The notes under the pieces are model-generated. The model made no database searches, was not told where the DNA came from, and saw only the letters and a list, made by a program, of their open reading frames with translations. DNA of 64,000 nucleotides from Brachypterus glaber (Eukaryota; Arthropoda; Insecta; Coleoptera; Kateretidae). The stretch is taken from positions 496,001 through 560,000 of the forward strand of contig OY294049.1 in NCBI GenBank assembly GCA_958510825.1, given 5' to 3'. The translations under genes and the position numbers were made by a program. This document shows, piece by piece, positions 53,238-63,968 of the stretch. Each line of letters opens with the position of its first letter. Position 1 is the stretch's first letter.

Positions 53238-53253
53238 GGTTCTTTTCAGAACC
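53238..53253 (+). terminator. H3 stem-loop (unit 6)
   Basis: GGTTCT-TTTC-AGAACC. Confidence 0.9.
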
Positions 53254-53925
53254 ACAAATTGCTTGGTCAGAGAAAAAGATACGTTACCTTTTATTTTTCC
53301 ATTGTTTTGTTTGTTTCGGATATTATTTATTATTACACACAAATAACCTATATGTTATGAATCAATTTTTTTTTTGTGCGACTGTACCTGCTGTTATGCC
53401 TGCCTACTTAAAAGGTCAAATTCGCTAACGAGAAACTATTCGGTTCCAATCAGCCTGGGTATTTTCGGCTTAAGAGCTTAATCTTAGGCAATTATGTTAG
53501 TAAATATCCACAGGGTTTGGACTTTTAAATGGTAAATCACCCGTAACTTTTAAACGGGACGAGATATAGGCTTCAAATTTGAAATATTTATATCACACAA
53601 CAAAAAGTATAATTTTCAAAAATTTTTTTGTTTCTTTTTTTTTTTCTTTAAAACTGATGAAGTATTTTTTTTTTAATTAATTTTTTGATATTTTGCACAT
53701 ATAGTTCCGAATCATGAATAAAAACAGTATTATCATTTTATGACTAATTGTTTATCATTTTCTGGTTAAATTTTTCAATATTTATGCACAAGACATTACA
53801 ACAAAAAAAAAAAAATAAAAAAATGAATAATTTTTAAGATTTTTTTCTTTTCTTAATGAATAGTTAAACATTTGATATTTAAAGCTTACAAGCTTATCTT
53901 ATTCCGTTCTAAATAGAATAATAAC

Positions 53926-54065
<140 letters not shown>

Positions 54066-54232
54066 GACTCATGGAACAGTACCTTTGTCCATTACACCTT
54101 GTGATTTATTTATTTATTATGTGATATTACCTGTGATAATTTTAAAATGTTCACCGTGATAGAACCGTGCAAACTATCTGCGAACTCAAAGTAATAGTCT
54201 CTTCTTTTTTACAAACGCTCACTATTTCCAAC

Positions 54233-54233
<1 letters not shown>

Positions 54234-54308
<75 letters not shown>
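54234..54308. repeat. (AAT)n microsatellite, unit 6
   Basis: About 25 repeats. Confidence 0.95.
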
Positions 54309-54520
54309 TGTCGAGAGTATATGTAAAAATTCGGATTTATAAAACAGCAAAATCTGCTATCCAATACGAGCGATCGAAAGAAAAACTAATACAAGATACG
54401 TCTTTGTTCTTCTTCTATATCGCGCTGTAAACATTTTCAAAAATTGCGGCGAGGGGCATCAGGTGGGTAAAAATTTTCAACGTTTGATGTAAGATTCTTT
54501 TTTCTCCGAATAAAATTTGT

Positions 54521-54536
54521 GGCCCTGAAAAGGGCC
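54521..54536 (-). terminator. H1 stem-loop (unit 6)
   Basis: GGCCCT-TTTC-AGGGCC on the minus strand. Confidence 0.9.
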
Positions 54537-54595
54537 ATTTAATGTCGAACACGACGTCGTAGAATCGGTGCTTGTGCAACAACTTTGGTGACCGT

Positions 54596-55306
54596 TCACT
54601 TCTTTCTCTTGGGAGAGGCGGCTTTTTTGGCCTTCGACGCGGCCGGAGATTTGGCGGTTTTCGGTTTGGGTGCCTTCGGTTTCTTGGTCGGACCGGCCTT
54701 GTTTGATTTTTTCGCCTTCGACGGAGACTTGGTGGGTTTCGCGGCGGCGGCGGCGGCTGCAGTCTTGGCCACGGGTTTTTTCTCGGCCACGGCCTTTTTT
54801 GCCTTGGCTGCGACTGCGGTCTTTTTCTCGGCCTTCTTCGCTTTGGGTGTTGCAGCTTTCTTGGCGGTCTTCGGTTTGTCGGTGGACGCGGCGGCGGCGG
54901 CGCCGCCACGTTTGGCCGGAGATTTTTTGGCCCTGCTGGCGGTCGTCTTTTTCTCGGCCTTCTTGGCGGCACCACCAGTTGCTGCTGCGGCCAACTTGAA
55001 CGATCCGGACGCTCCCTTGCCCTTGGTCTGTACCAAAGCTCCGGAGACGACGGCCGATTTCAGGTACTTCTTGATGAAGGGGGCCACTTTTTCGGCGTCG
55101 ACTTTGTAGTTGGAAACCAGGTATTTTTTGATCGCCTGTAATGAGGAACCTCCGCGTTCTTTCAACGCTTTGATCGCGTTGTTTACCATTTCGGAGGTTG
55201 GCGGATGTGTCGGCTTCGCGCGAGGATTAGGCACTTTCTTCTCCTTCTTCGTGGGTGTCTGGGCCTGAGCAGCAACGGCGGAAGCTTGATTTTCGGTATC
55301 GGCCAT
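54596..55306 (-). CDS. His1: Linker histone H1 (unit 6)
   Basis: 236 aa, identical to unit 1 H1, intact. Confidence 0.97.
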   Translation of the reverse strand: MADTENQASAVAAQAQTPTKKEKKVPNPRAKPTHPPTSEMVNNAIKALKERGGSSLQAIKKYLVSNYKVDAEKVAPFIKKYLKSAVVSGALVQTKGKGASGSFKLAAAATGGAAKKAEKKTTASRAKKSPAKRGGAAAAASTDKPKTAKKAATPKAKKAEKKTAVAAKAKKAVAEKKPVAKTAAAAAAAKPTKSPSKAKKSNKAGPTKKPKAPKPKTAKSPAASKAKKAASPKRKK

Positions 55307-55386
55307 GACAGTGGGTTATTTTTCGGAAAAAAATCTGTCGATCTGGTTACACTCGGCGAGAATGTATATAAATTCTCATTTCGCCA
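55307..55386 (-). promoter_or_regulatory. H1 promoter (unit 6)
   Basis: TTTATATA at 55365-55372. Confidence 0.8.
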
Positions 55387-56295
55387 AGTGTTTTGACCGT
55401 ATCGGAGCGAACGGACGGGGGACTGAACGAGCGTACTCGACTCTGGCGGCAGGCCCGGCTTCTTTCGTGATGGCACCGCGTTCGCAGGGTCCCGCTCGGG
55501 GTCAATCTGTGGGAACGGCGGGACTCCAGAGGTGCCGTCCTCGGCCGAGGTGGACGGTGAGGGCTTTCATCTGTCGCCCGGATCGAACGCGGATCGTCTG
55601 TTTGACCGAGAGCTTTGTCGAAACGCCGTCGAAAGATGGAGTTCCCATAGTTTGAACATCGACGTCCAGCTTTTCGGCGTCGCATCGGCCCGCCAGCACG
55701 GAAATGCAATTTTCCGGAGGGCGCGGACCGAAAGGCTGAAGTGTCCAGATTGGAAATGTGCGGCCATCATACCGTTGAGGGCGATATTTCAAATGGAAAT
55801 AGGTGTCGAGCGCGAGCGTGTCGGCTGAACCGGCAAACGGTTTGCAACACCAGGAGAACGTGGAAATTTCTGCGCCCGGCCCGTAGTCGGTACCGGGACA
55901 AATGCAATGTTATGGGCTAAAGATGACTTCGATTATCAAACTTATTCGAAAGAAAAAAAAACTAAATTTCCACGGGTGCGATCTTCGAGGAGATAGCACT
56001 TCTTACTTGTCACGTCGCGTCAAAACTTGTGATATCTTGACCTAAAAATAGTCAGTATTGGCGCAATTGAAAAGTTACTGACTTTTTTTTTTATAACTGA
56101 TCTCTTGATCCCGGATAAGGTCAGTCGGTCGTTCGCATGAATCGTTTTTTATTTCTAAAGTTCGGGTTTTCCCGAAACATCGCCCTGCGCACTGAATTGT
56201 TAAAATCGTTAAGTAACGGCCTGCAGCAACTTTCTTTCCGCATTTAATTCGACAGGACGTTTTTTATTCGTTAATGAAAAATATTATTCCGCTTC

Positions 56296-56312
56296 TATTA
56301 TTATTATTATTA

Positions 56313-56377
<65 letters not shown>

Positions 56378-56411
56378 GTATCATCATCATCATCATCATC
56401 ATTGTTTTTAT

Positions 56412-56449
<38 letters not shown>

Positions 56450-56461
56450 TAATAATAATTA
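56296..56461. repeat. Compound (TTA)n(CAT)n(AAT)n microsatellite, unit 6
   Basis: Same length class as unit 1. Confidence 0.95.
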
Positions 56462-56866
56462 TTGTTCGTTATTTTGTAAATCATGATTATTATTTGCAAA
56501 ACAAAAAAGTTAAAGTCCTACCATATTTGATTCAGGGAAACCGACTTTTAATAGAATTTTCGGAAAGATCGGTAATTTTAATAAAATTAATCGATTTTTT
56601 TTTTTTTACTGTCGATCTTTTCACTATCGATTCTTTTTTTTTCTTTGAATCGATCTTATAGAATCGCAAAAATTCGGTAAAATCTTTTTTTTTAATTTTT
56701 CTTTTCTACGCCCAAATTTCTAGAGATTGGTTTGTACTGTACAATTATTAAAAATTAAAAAAAAATCGTAAAAAGTCCAAACGATTTGCAAAAAAAAAAA
56801 TTAATATTGGTATATGGTAGACTGATGATGACTGGGTAAATGCTTTTTTTTTTTTACAAAAATTGT

Positions 56867-56882
56867 GGTTCTGAAAAGAACC
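56867..56882 (-). terminator. H2B stem-loop (unit 6)
   Basis: GGTTCT-TTTC-AGAACC on the minus strand. Confidence 0.9.
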
Positions 56883-56914
56883 GTTTTATGATTTATCAGC
56901 AGACACAGCACAGC

Positions 56915-57286
56915 TTATTTCGAGCTGGTGTATTTGGTCACGGCTTTCGTGCCTTCGCTGACGGCGTGCTTGGCCAATTCACCGGGCAACAAAAGACGCA
57001 CCGCAGTCTGGATTTCCCTACTGGTGATGGTCGATCTTTTGTTGTAGTGAGCCAAACGGGAAGCTTCGGCGGCGATTCTCTCGAAGATGTCGTTGACGAA
57101 GCTGTTCATGATGCTCATGGCTTTGCTCGAGATACCGGTGTCGGGATGTACTTGTTTCAACACTTTGTAAATGTAGATTGCGTACGATTCCTTCCTCCTC
57201 TTCTTCTTTTTCTTGTCATTTTTGGAGATGTTTTTCTGGGCTTTTCCGGCCTTTTTGGCGGCCTTTCCGCTAGTCTTCGGTGGCAT
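56915..57286 (-). CDS. His2B: Histone H2B (unit 6), promoter displaced
   Basis: 123 aa, identical to unit 1 H2B. Only about 39 bp of native leader remain before the composite insertion, and the TATA-like box is now at about 62994-63000, 5.7 kb upstream. Loss of the upstream in-frame extension here while the 123-aa frame stays intact supports MPPKTSG as the true start. Confidence 0.97.
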   Translation of the reverse strand: MPPKTSGKAAKKAGKAQKNISKNDKKKKKRRKESYAIYIYKVLKQVHPDTGISSKAMSIMNSFVNDIFERIAAEASRLAHYNKRSTITSREIQTAVRLLLPGELAKHAVSEGTKAVTKYTSSK

Positions 57287-57315
57287 TCTGTGTCGGTCGA
57301 ATGCGATGTCGAAAG

Positions 57316-57325
57316 TAAAAAAAGA
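57316..57325 (-). repeat. Target-site duplication of the composite insertion, left copy
   Basis: TAAAAAAAGA is repeated at 62967-62976 and single in other units. Because it is A-rich, part of the match could be tail sequence. Confidence 0.75.
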
Positions 57326-57550
57326 CTACTGGTGTCCTTTCCGTCCCGGGCAGGGCCAGGTCCTTTGGACCTCTTGCCCTTTTTTTTTTGGGTGTGGTTT
57401 TTCTTTGTTTTGTTAGTTTTGGTGAGTTTCCGGTGCCTCTACTCAGAGTCACCGGTTGCCATGATTTGTTGCCATGATTTATTTTGATTGCCTTGGTTTG
57501 GTTTGTTTGGTTTGCCGTGCTGTGTTGCCGATTTATCATAAAACGTACCC
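57326..57550. other. Left outer part of composite, with strong hairpin
   Basis: No coding frame is supported. At about 57349-57383 there is a GC-rich fold GGGCA/TGCCC enclosing AGGTCC-TTT-GGACCT, followed by a T10 run, so it resembles the end of a Pol III transcript. It could be the 5' part of a nested SINE-like element. Confidence 0.45.
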
Positions 57551-57573
57551 TTTTTTTTTTTTTTTTTTTTTTT

Positions 57574-57869
57574 CAATTTATTAATACAATGAAGAATTAC
57601 AATATAAGAGACAATACATTTAAAAATTTGTTACAATTATGTGATAAAATTGACGAAAAAGGGGACAATACATTTTAAAATTTGAGGTAAAGATAAAAAA
57701 TAGAATAAATAAATAAATAATTATAAATATAGATAAAAAAACATGAAGAGCTACATTTAAAAAACAGATACAGATACATTTAAAAGAATAAATAATTAAA
57801 TAATAAAATTATTAAAATATTAAAATTAAAATTATTTCACTAATGAGTAGTGGTTCGGCTTCCCTGTGT
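57574..57869 (-). other. Element B 3' UTR
   Basis: AT-rich stretch between the ORF2 stop and the poly(A), with short AAAT-type runs. None of the paired hairpins of element A is present. Confidence 0.7.
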
Positions 57870-60566
57870 TCAGGGTGGTTCGAATAGGAAGCATTTTGGC
57901 CTCTTATACGTCATTGGTTCATCAGGATCATAATCGAGGGCTATGCGCAGGAGCTCGTTCTGGTGGCTTTCCATGAGGGGGAAATGCTTGTTTGCAAGAC
58001 CCCTCATGAAATCGACCACCTTTGGAACTCCAAGATCTCTACGTATGACGTCATTTCTGACGTACCATGGTGCTCCAGTAGAAATCCGGAGCGCTAGATT
58101 TTGCACAACCTCGAGTTGACGCAGATACGATGGAGCGGCAATCCCCCAGGCGCATCCAGCATACGTCAAGACTGGGCGTACGATGGCCGTATAGCAAAGT
58201 ATCTTGGTTTTTAGGTTTAGACCGTCCCCGGCGAATAAAGGGCGAAGTTGGTAAACTAACGCCCTCGCTTTGCCGACGACGTTCTTTATGTGGGACTTAA
58301 AAGTCAGGGCTTTATCTAGTGTTATACCAAGATACTTTGCTTCGTCGCTCCATGGGATTATTCGTCCCATGAGTTCCAGCCTTTCCGTCGGCTGGATTCT
58401 CCTGCGTGTGAAAAATACCGCTTGGGTTTTGTCGGGATTAAGTTTAATGCGCCATTTAGCGCACCAATCTTCTACCGCGTCCAACGCGTTCTGCAGTGCG
58501 ATGCTTATTAGCTCCGGATTTCTAGATCGGCACAAGTAAAATGTGTCGTCGGCAAATTGGCCGACGAGCACATTCGGTACCTGAGGCACGTCAGAAAAGT
58601 CAATTATAAAGATCTTGGGTCCCAGGACTGAGCCCTGTCCAACGCCCGCGAGGATAATCCTGATCGTTGACCTTGCCAAATTTATAACCACCCTGAACTT
58701 TCTATTTTTTAAATACGAATTTAGGAGTTTTACATACCTTTTGGGGAAGCCGAACATTATCATTTTATATAACACTCCCGGATGCCAGACACGGTCAAAA
58801 GCCTGCCTAACGTCCAGGAGAGCTGCACCAGCGGCTTCTCTCCGGTTGAAACCCTCACGGATAAGCTCGCTGGTGCGTACGAGTTGTTGGGTAGTGGAGT
58901 GCTCTCGCCTAAATCCGAATTGGGTATTCGGTATTACCCCGGCCTCCTCTATGTGGTCGTCAAGTCTTCTGCATATGATCTTCTCGGCCACCTTGGCCAC
59001 ATTGGAAATGAGGCTGATGGGTCTGTAGGATTCCACCCGGGAAAGATTTTTCCCGGGTTTGGGGATGAGAATAACTGCTGCCATTTTCCAAGCTTTTGGA
59101 AAATGGCAGAGCCTTAGGGATGCGTTTATGTATGATGTCAGAGCCACTACTATTTTATCTGGTAGAGCCTTAAGGGCCCTGTTGCTGATCCTATCGTCAC
59201 CAGGTGCCTTACTTAGTTTAGTGTATTTTATGATTTCTTTCACTTCGGGCAATGTGGCTGGGACGAAAGTATCTTCAACAGGACCCTCGAGGGCCTCCCT
59301 AACCGTACGCTTGACGACATTGTTGTGTCTGCGGAAATCATCGTGGGGGGGGTTTGGGGAAAATTGGGATTCTAGATGGTCGGCAAAGGCCTCCGCTTTT
59401 TCCTCATCAGAGTACTTTATGCCACTCGGGGTGGATAATGGAGGTATGGTGGACTTTTTGTTGCGGAGAGACCTTGCCATTTTCCATATGGAACCATCAT
59501 CAGGGTTTAAGTCGTTCAGTTTGTCGGTCCAAAGCTGGTTGTGAAAATCGCTTAAGGCGATTTTCACAGCACTATTTAATCTGTTGTACAAATGTTTGTC
59601 TACATGGTCGTTCGTTCGTCTAGCGGCCTTTTTGGCCGCTCGTCTTCTACTAATAAGGTCTTTTATTGATTGGGGGATGTCGTAAGGGTGCTTGATGCTG
59701 ACTGTCTTAGTCCTCGTCGCCTCAGCTAGGGCAGCAGAAATGGCCCCCTGAAGGGCCCCGATGGCGCCATCCAAATCAGCTGGATTGCTGACCCTTCTGA
59801 CGCCACCGAAGTCCCTCAAAAGAACACTCTGGAAAGTGGGCCAGTGAGTTGACTTTTTTTCATAAGTGTCTGTCTGTCTTTCACCCGCAAGAGTTATCAA
59901 GATGGGATTATGATCTGATGAGAGTTCATCCAGGGAAACTATGGATATGGGATTTACAACGCCTCTAGTGACCGCGATGTCCAGTACATCAGGCCGGTAA
60001 CAGCCTGAGAAATAGGTGGGATCTTTGGGACCATTGACCACAAATTCCCTTTCGTCCGACAGTTTCCTGAGGCCTGAGCCGTAAGTGTTATTCACAAGTG
60101 AATTCCAGGATCGGTGTTTTGCATTCAGGTCACCAGCCAGAATGGTAGGAGTTGCGCAGTTGAGTATCTCAAGGTAGTCCTGCCGGACGAAATTTCGTCC
60201 GGGTTTACAGGGTGGGTAATACCCCGCGACCACCTTGAGTTCACCCCTGCTAGTCCTAACCACTATAGCTGTATTTTCCAGGAAGCTTGTGGCTGCCGGA
60301 TTTAAGGGAAAGTGGTCAATGTTCTTTTTGATCGCTATGGCAGTGCCACCGTACGGATCGTTGTTGCGCTTGGTTCTATAGACGTTGTAATTTGGGAATT
60401 TAACGGTGTCGCCATCCCTGGCATGAGTCTCAGATAATAGACAAATGTCTATTTTGAGTCGAACCAGAAGCTCACCCAGTTCTCTTCGTCGATCCTTTAC
60501 CCCGTTGGCATTCCAGGCCAGAATGCTTAGTCTGTCCGGTCTCCGAGCAGTAACTATGCTAGGCAT
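57870..60566 (-). CDS. Element B ORF2: endonuclease-reverse transcriptase (898 aa)
   Basis: The ATG at 60566 overlaps the ORF1 stop in ATGCCTAG and is preferred. The frame is open 11 codons further upstream inside ORF1. The N-terminal APE endonuclease shows AWNANG, SETHARDGD, AGDLNAKH, RPDVLDI and SSDHNPI. The RT shows KAPGDDR, YRPISLI, TQFGFRREHS, motif A LLDVRQAFDRVW and motif C QFADD, then a Jockey-type C-terminus APWYVRN. Motif B is odd: GVGQGSVLGP where PQGS is usual, followed by a divergent IFIIDFSDVP. The length is normal. Whether the RT is active with that change is unclear. Confidence 0.92.
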   Translation of the reverse strand: MPSIVTARRPDRLSILAWNANGVKDRRRELGELLVRLKIDICLLSETHARDGDTVKFPNYNVYRTKRNNDPYGGTAIAIKKNIDHFPLNPAATSFLENTAIVVRTSRGELKVVAGYYPPCKPGRNFVRQDYLEILNCATPTILAGDLNAKHRSWNSLVNNTYGSGLRKLSDEREFVVNGPKDPTYFSGCYRPDVLDIAVTRGVVNPISIVSLDELSSDHNPILITLAGERQTDTYEKKSTHWPTFQSVLLRDFGGVRRVSNPADLDGAIGALQGAISAALAEATRTKTVSIKHPYDIPQSIKDLISRRRAAKKAARRTNDHVDKHLYNRLNSAVKIALSDFHNQLWTDKLNDLNPDDGSIWKMARSLRNKKSTIPPLSTPSGIKYSDEEKAEAFADHLESQFSPNPPHDDFRRHNNVVKRTVREALEGPVEDTFVPATLPEVKEIIKYTKLSKAPGDDRISNRALKALPDKIVVALTSYINASLRLCHFPKAWKMAAVILIPKPGKNLSRVESYRPISLISNVAKVAEKIICRRLDDHIEEAGVIPNTQFGFRREHSTTQQLVRTSELIREGFNRREAAGAALLDVRQAFDRVWHPGVLYKMIMFGFPKRYVKLLNSYLKNRKFRVVINLARSTIRIILAGVGQGSVLGPKIFIIDFSDVPQVPNVLVGQFADDTFYLCRSRNPELISIALQNALDAVEDWCAKWRIKLNPDKTQAVFFTRRRIQPTERLELMGRIIPWSDEAKYLGITLDKALTFKSHIKNVVGKARALVYQLRPLFAGDGLNLKTKILCYTAIVRPVLTYAGCAWGIAAPSYLRQLEVVQNLALRISTGAPWYVRNDVIRRDLGVPKVVDFMRGLANKHFPLMESHQNELLRIALDYDPDEPMTYKRPKCFLFEPP

Positions 60567-62256
60567 TGAGACTGTTCTGAGCCAAAAGACCTTGGACATT
60601 CATGGCCAGTTGTGCCATCTGGGCAAACTGACTAAAGAACCGGTTGATCTCCTGAATCGACTTCATGAGCTCAACAGGGGTGGCTACACCGGTAGGGGTG
60701 GGTATTGGGTTCGTGGGGGTGGGGGTAGGAGTTTTGCCTTTGCCAGTGACTGCGCCACTGTAGCTAAGGGGAGGTTGTGTGACTTGTTTAGGGGCATTTT
60801 TCAGAGGGTGTTTTGGGCACTCTCTGGAGGAGGCTGTGTGGGGCCCGCTACAGTTCGCGCAGGTAGGTGGGGTGTCGGGGGTTTTTTGGCACGTTCTTGT
60901 AAGATGCTCCTGGCCGCATTTAAGACACGCCGGGCGTGCATTGCAGCGGCTTTGAGCATGACCAAAACGCTGGCATCTATAGCACTGGCCGATGCCAGCT
61001 TTTCTCCTGAGATCCTCTACCTTAATGGAGAGGTCCAGGATTGTCGTCAGTCTGTCTATGTGTCTTTCGTTGTTGGGAAGCATGACCAAGAGGAGAGGCA
61101 TAGGGACCTTGTCCTGTCCCTTGGTCATCCTGTGGACTTTGGAAGGATGGAAGCCACGGGAGATAAGTTCTTCCATGACTTCGCCTGGTTCGATGGAGTT
61201 GGGAATGCCTCTAAGCACGCGGTGTAGGAGTTTTTCGCTCGGGAGCGTGTACGTGTAAAATTCCAGGTTGACCGAATAAAAATATTTGGTCATGTTCCTA
61301 AAATCCTCCGAAGTGGCAGGGTGAATACGATAGGACTCATTGGTGAACTGCGCCTTTGAGTACCTAAGTTTCCTCCTGCCAAGCTCCGAAGAAAAATCAG
61401 ACCACTTACCTGGAATTTTAACCGTAATTGGTGGAATTTTATCTTGTTTAGAGGCATCCGTTGGGTTTAGGGGTGATTTAGGGGCGTTAAAGGTAGGATT
61501 CGCGGGGGGCTTTTCTTGAGTGGGGGGTTTGATTTGTGGTGGGGGAGGATGTGACTCCGGTCGCTTCTCGGGGGTTTCCGAAAAAGCCACTACCTCTGTG
61601 TCAGCCCTAGAGCTAGGCCCAGGGGCAGGGTTTTCCGGGTCGTCCACGGGAAACAAAAGGACGGTCCGTTTCCTTTTCGGAGCCTTATCCTTTACTAATG
61701 GGGGTGGTTGGCTTGGCTTAGGGATGGGTACCTCTGGGGAGGAGCACAGGTCATCCTCTTCCAGGGGGGGGGTGGTTTCCGAGGACTTCCTCTTGCGGGG
61801 GTTGGCCTCGTTTTTGTGTGGGAGGCCGACAGACGCCTCGTCCGTCATTTCGACGTCTGTGGCTTTGTCAGCATCAGTATACTCGATGTTCATGACCCGC
61901 TTTCCCGTTTTAAGGAAAAGCAGGTCGGTGAGTGCCCTTATTAGTTTGGGGATGTCTTCGATTTCGATTTCCGTCAGGTCAATGTCGCCAAGACGTTTCT
62001 TTTTTGGTTTTTTGGTTTTAATTTTGGGTTTTGGTTTAGGGGATGGTTTGCCCATGTTGGCGTTAAAATTCCTGACCATAGGGCTCTCTGTGCCTTTTTG
62101 CACAGTAGGGCTCTGACTTTTGGGGTTGGGGGTTTGTAATGGTAAAATTGGGAAATTTTTTGTAGGGGATTTTACGGGAGAAGGATTCTTGGGTGGGTTT
62201 TCTTGAGCCGTGATTGGGGGTTTGTCGGGGGGTACTTTTGGTGAGGGGTCTGCCAT
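60559..62256 (-). CDS. Element B ORF1: gag-like protein (565 aa)
   Basis: Pro-rich N-terminus, a basic patch KPKPKIKTKKPKKKR at about 73-88, a predicted short helical segment (LTEIEIEDIPKLIRAL), further NLS-like patches (RKRK at about 154, PKRKR at about 193), a PRE_C2HC-like domain at about 290-410, and three CCHC-type knuckles at 425-438, 444-456 and 466-480 (CYRCQRFGHAQSRC, CLKCGQEHLTRTC, CANCSGPHTASSREC). Longer than element A ORF1 (488 aa) through its N-terminal part. Complete and open. Confidence 0.92.
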   Translation of the reverse strand: MADPSPKVPPDKPPITAQENPPKNPSPVKSPTKNFPILPLQTPNPKSQSPTVQKGTESPMVRNFNANMGKPSPKPKPKIKTKKPKKKRLGDIDLTEIEIEDIPKLIRALTDLLFLKTGKRVMNIEYTDADKATDVEMTDEASVGLPHKNEANPRKRKSSETTPPLEEDDLCSSPEVPIPKPSQPPPLVKDKAPKRKRTVLLFPVDDPENPAPGPSSRADTEVVAFSETPEKRPESHPPPPQIKPPTQEKPPANPTFNAPKSPLNPTDASKQDKIPPITVKIPGKWSDFSSELGRRKLRYSKAQFTNESYRIHPATSEDFRNMTKYFYSVNLEFYTYTLPSEKLLHRVLRGIPNSIEPGEVMEELISRGFHPSKVHRMTKGQDKVPMPLLLVMLPNNERHIDRLTTILDLSIKVEDLRRKAGIGQCYRCQRFGHAQSRCNARPACLKCGQEHLTRTCQKTPDTPPTCANCSGPHTASSRECPKHPLKNAPKQVTQPPLSYSGAVTGKGKTPTPTPTNPIPTPTGVATPVELMKSIQEINRFFSQFAQMAQLAMNVQGLLAQNSLNA

Positions 62257-62297
62257 TCTGTCCTCTAAGCGGATTTAGAGGGAGAAAGCAGGGGGAA

Positions 62298-62360
62298 ATC
62301 CCTGTCCGATTGTAACTTAGTTACAAGGGTGAGAAGCTCTACTGCCCTACGGACAGGGAT
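62298..62360 (-). promoter_or_regulatory. Nested hairpin in element B leader
   Basis: Perfect 11-bp arms ATCCCTGTCCG (62298-62308) and CGGACAGGGAT (62350-62360) enclose an inner TTGTAAC/GTTACAA hairpin (62310-62326). It lies 42 nt before the ORF1 start. Role unknown. Confidence 0.6.
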
Positions 62361-62393
62361 GTGGGAAAATTGGGAGGGTGGGAAAAAGTACCC

Positions 62394-62966
62394 CGAATGT
62401 GGCCGTAATAGACCGAAAATATGCGCAAAAAATTGTGGCTGTATTTTATATCCAACTGCCACCCCTCAAGCTCTCCAACTATTTTCCCCTACGGGACCTC
62501 CCTAATGTCCTGAAAAGGGCACTAGGATAATCCCGTATGGTACTTTAATTTAGAAAACTCAACGGGCGCACAATTAAATATAAAAAAGTGAGGCTAATAT
62601 GCAGGCTTGACTGAGGATCGAACCGTGGACCTCTCGGTCCGTAGCCGGGGATTCTACCACTGAGCTAGTTGCCTTGTGATAGAATGTACGCGAATACCGC
62701 TCGCCAACAGTGAAAGTGCGATAAGGTAGGCAGGGCGCCTCTCTGCGTCCACGCGGAGAAAGTCTGCTTGATCCTACTGATTTCAGATCAATTGCCTACT
62801 TCCTCCCGTGAACAACAAAAATAACGTCGCACAATCGACACAAACACTGCTAACGTTAGACGAAAATGTGTCCATAGAATGCCCGCACTCCACTTACACA
62901 ACCTTCTCGTACCGTAATCTACTCGTAAAAAAAAAAGATAATGTGAAAAAAAGATAATGTGAATGA
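62394..62966. other. Right outer part of composite, structured and with A-rich tail
   Basis: Noncoding. Contents from left to right: a TACGGGA/TCCCGTA dyad (about 62489-62539), a tRNA-like sequence (62603-62674, minus), a three-stem fold at 62726-62799 closed by GTAGGCA/TGCCTAC, and A-rich repeats to 62966. The left boundary is uncertain. Confidence 0.5.
62603..62674 (-). tRNA. tRNA-like sequence, probably degenerate or a SINE head
   Basis: 72 nt with a good A box (TAGCTCAGTGGTAGA), a B box (GGTTCGATCCT) and an anticodon loop CTACGGA that would read ACG (Arg). Only four acceptor pairs form (AGGC/GCCT), and the D stem and T stem are mismatched, so a working tRNA is unlikely. tRNA-derived SINEs commonly keep just these Pol III boxes. 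Confidence 0.5.
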
Positions 62967-63525
<559 letters not shown>

Positions 63526-63574
63526 ACTGTTGGAGAATCATCATCAAAAAAAAAAACACACAACAGCATAGAAC

Positions 63575-63590
63575 GGCCCTTCTCAGGGCC
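63575..63590 (+). terminator. H2A stem-loop (end of unit 6 H2A)
   Basis: GGCCCT-TCTC-AGGGCC. Confidence 0.9.
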
Positions 63591-63658
63591 ACAATTTGTT
63601 TACTGTATAAAAAGAATTTACTGCTTCCGTAGTGTGTTGTTCAAGTGTAGTAGGTATA

Positions 63659-63968
63659 TGCCGTACATACGGTACACTTAGTGTGTGAGTGATGTCACGA
63701 ATATCGGTGACGTACGTCCACTCGGTAGTGTTTGATTTGGACTGTTTACCGTAACACACGGTAATTACTGTTTGTCTGCCACCGTACATACGGTGTTTGT
63801 TGTGCACAAAGATATAGTATTCACGGTACTTGGTTTTATGGATATTTACCGTACACACGGCACTTGGTAGTGTTCACCGTACACACGGTGAGGTGATTAG
63901 TGTCTAACACCGTACGTACGTCAGTACGGTGTTTTTTCACGAATATAGTGTTCACCGTACACACGGTA
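63659..63968. repeat. Dyad array, unit 7
   Basis: Same seven dyads as 211-520. Confidence 0.8.

Larger units (their letters stand above)
57551..62382 (-). mobile_element. Element B: Jockey-clade non-LTR retrotransposon, both ORFs open
   Basis: The 3' end is a 23-nt poly(A) (T-run at 57551-57573), normal for the clade and unlike element A. ORF1 and ORF2 are both open and overlap. The 5' end is uncertain. A possible imperfect target duplication, AAAACGTACCC (57540-57550) against AAAAAGTACCC (62383-62393), would put it at 62382 with a roughly 125-nt leader. ORF2 has the Jockey signature APWYVRN...RRDL. It is clearly a different family from element A, with similar layout but different sequence. 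Confidence 0.85.
57326..62966. mobile_element. Composite insertion at the H2B start site (element B plus flanking unknown sequence)
   Basis: All 5,641 bp between the duplicated TAAAAAAAGA are foreign to the histone unit. In the middle lies element B (minus strand, poly(A) tail end at 57551). Outside it are 225 bp at left (57326-57550) and about 500-570 bp at right (to 62966). The right end has A-rich repeats (AAAAAAAGATAATGTG twice) that look like a retroelement tail on the + strand. The simplest reading is a smaller retroelement, possibly SINE-like, with element B nested in it. The alternative is one element with an odd 3' extension and a long leader. Confidence 0.7.

Noticed and set aside
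62603..62674. Functional tRNA-Arg(ACG)
   Set aside because: A and B boxes are good but D, T and acceptor stems are mismatched; kept only as a tRNA-like sequence.
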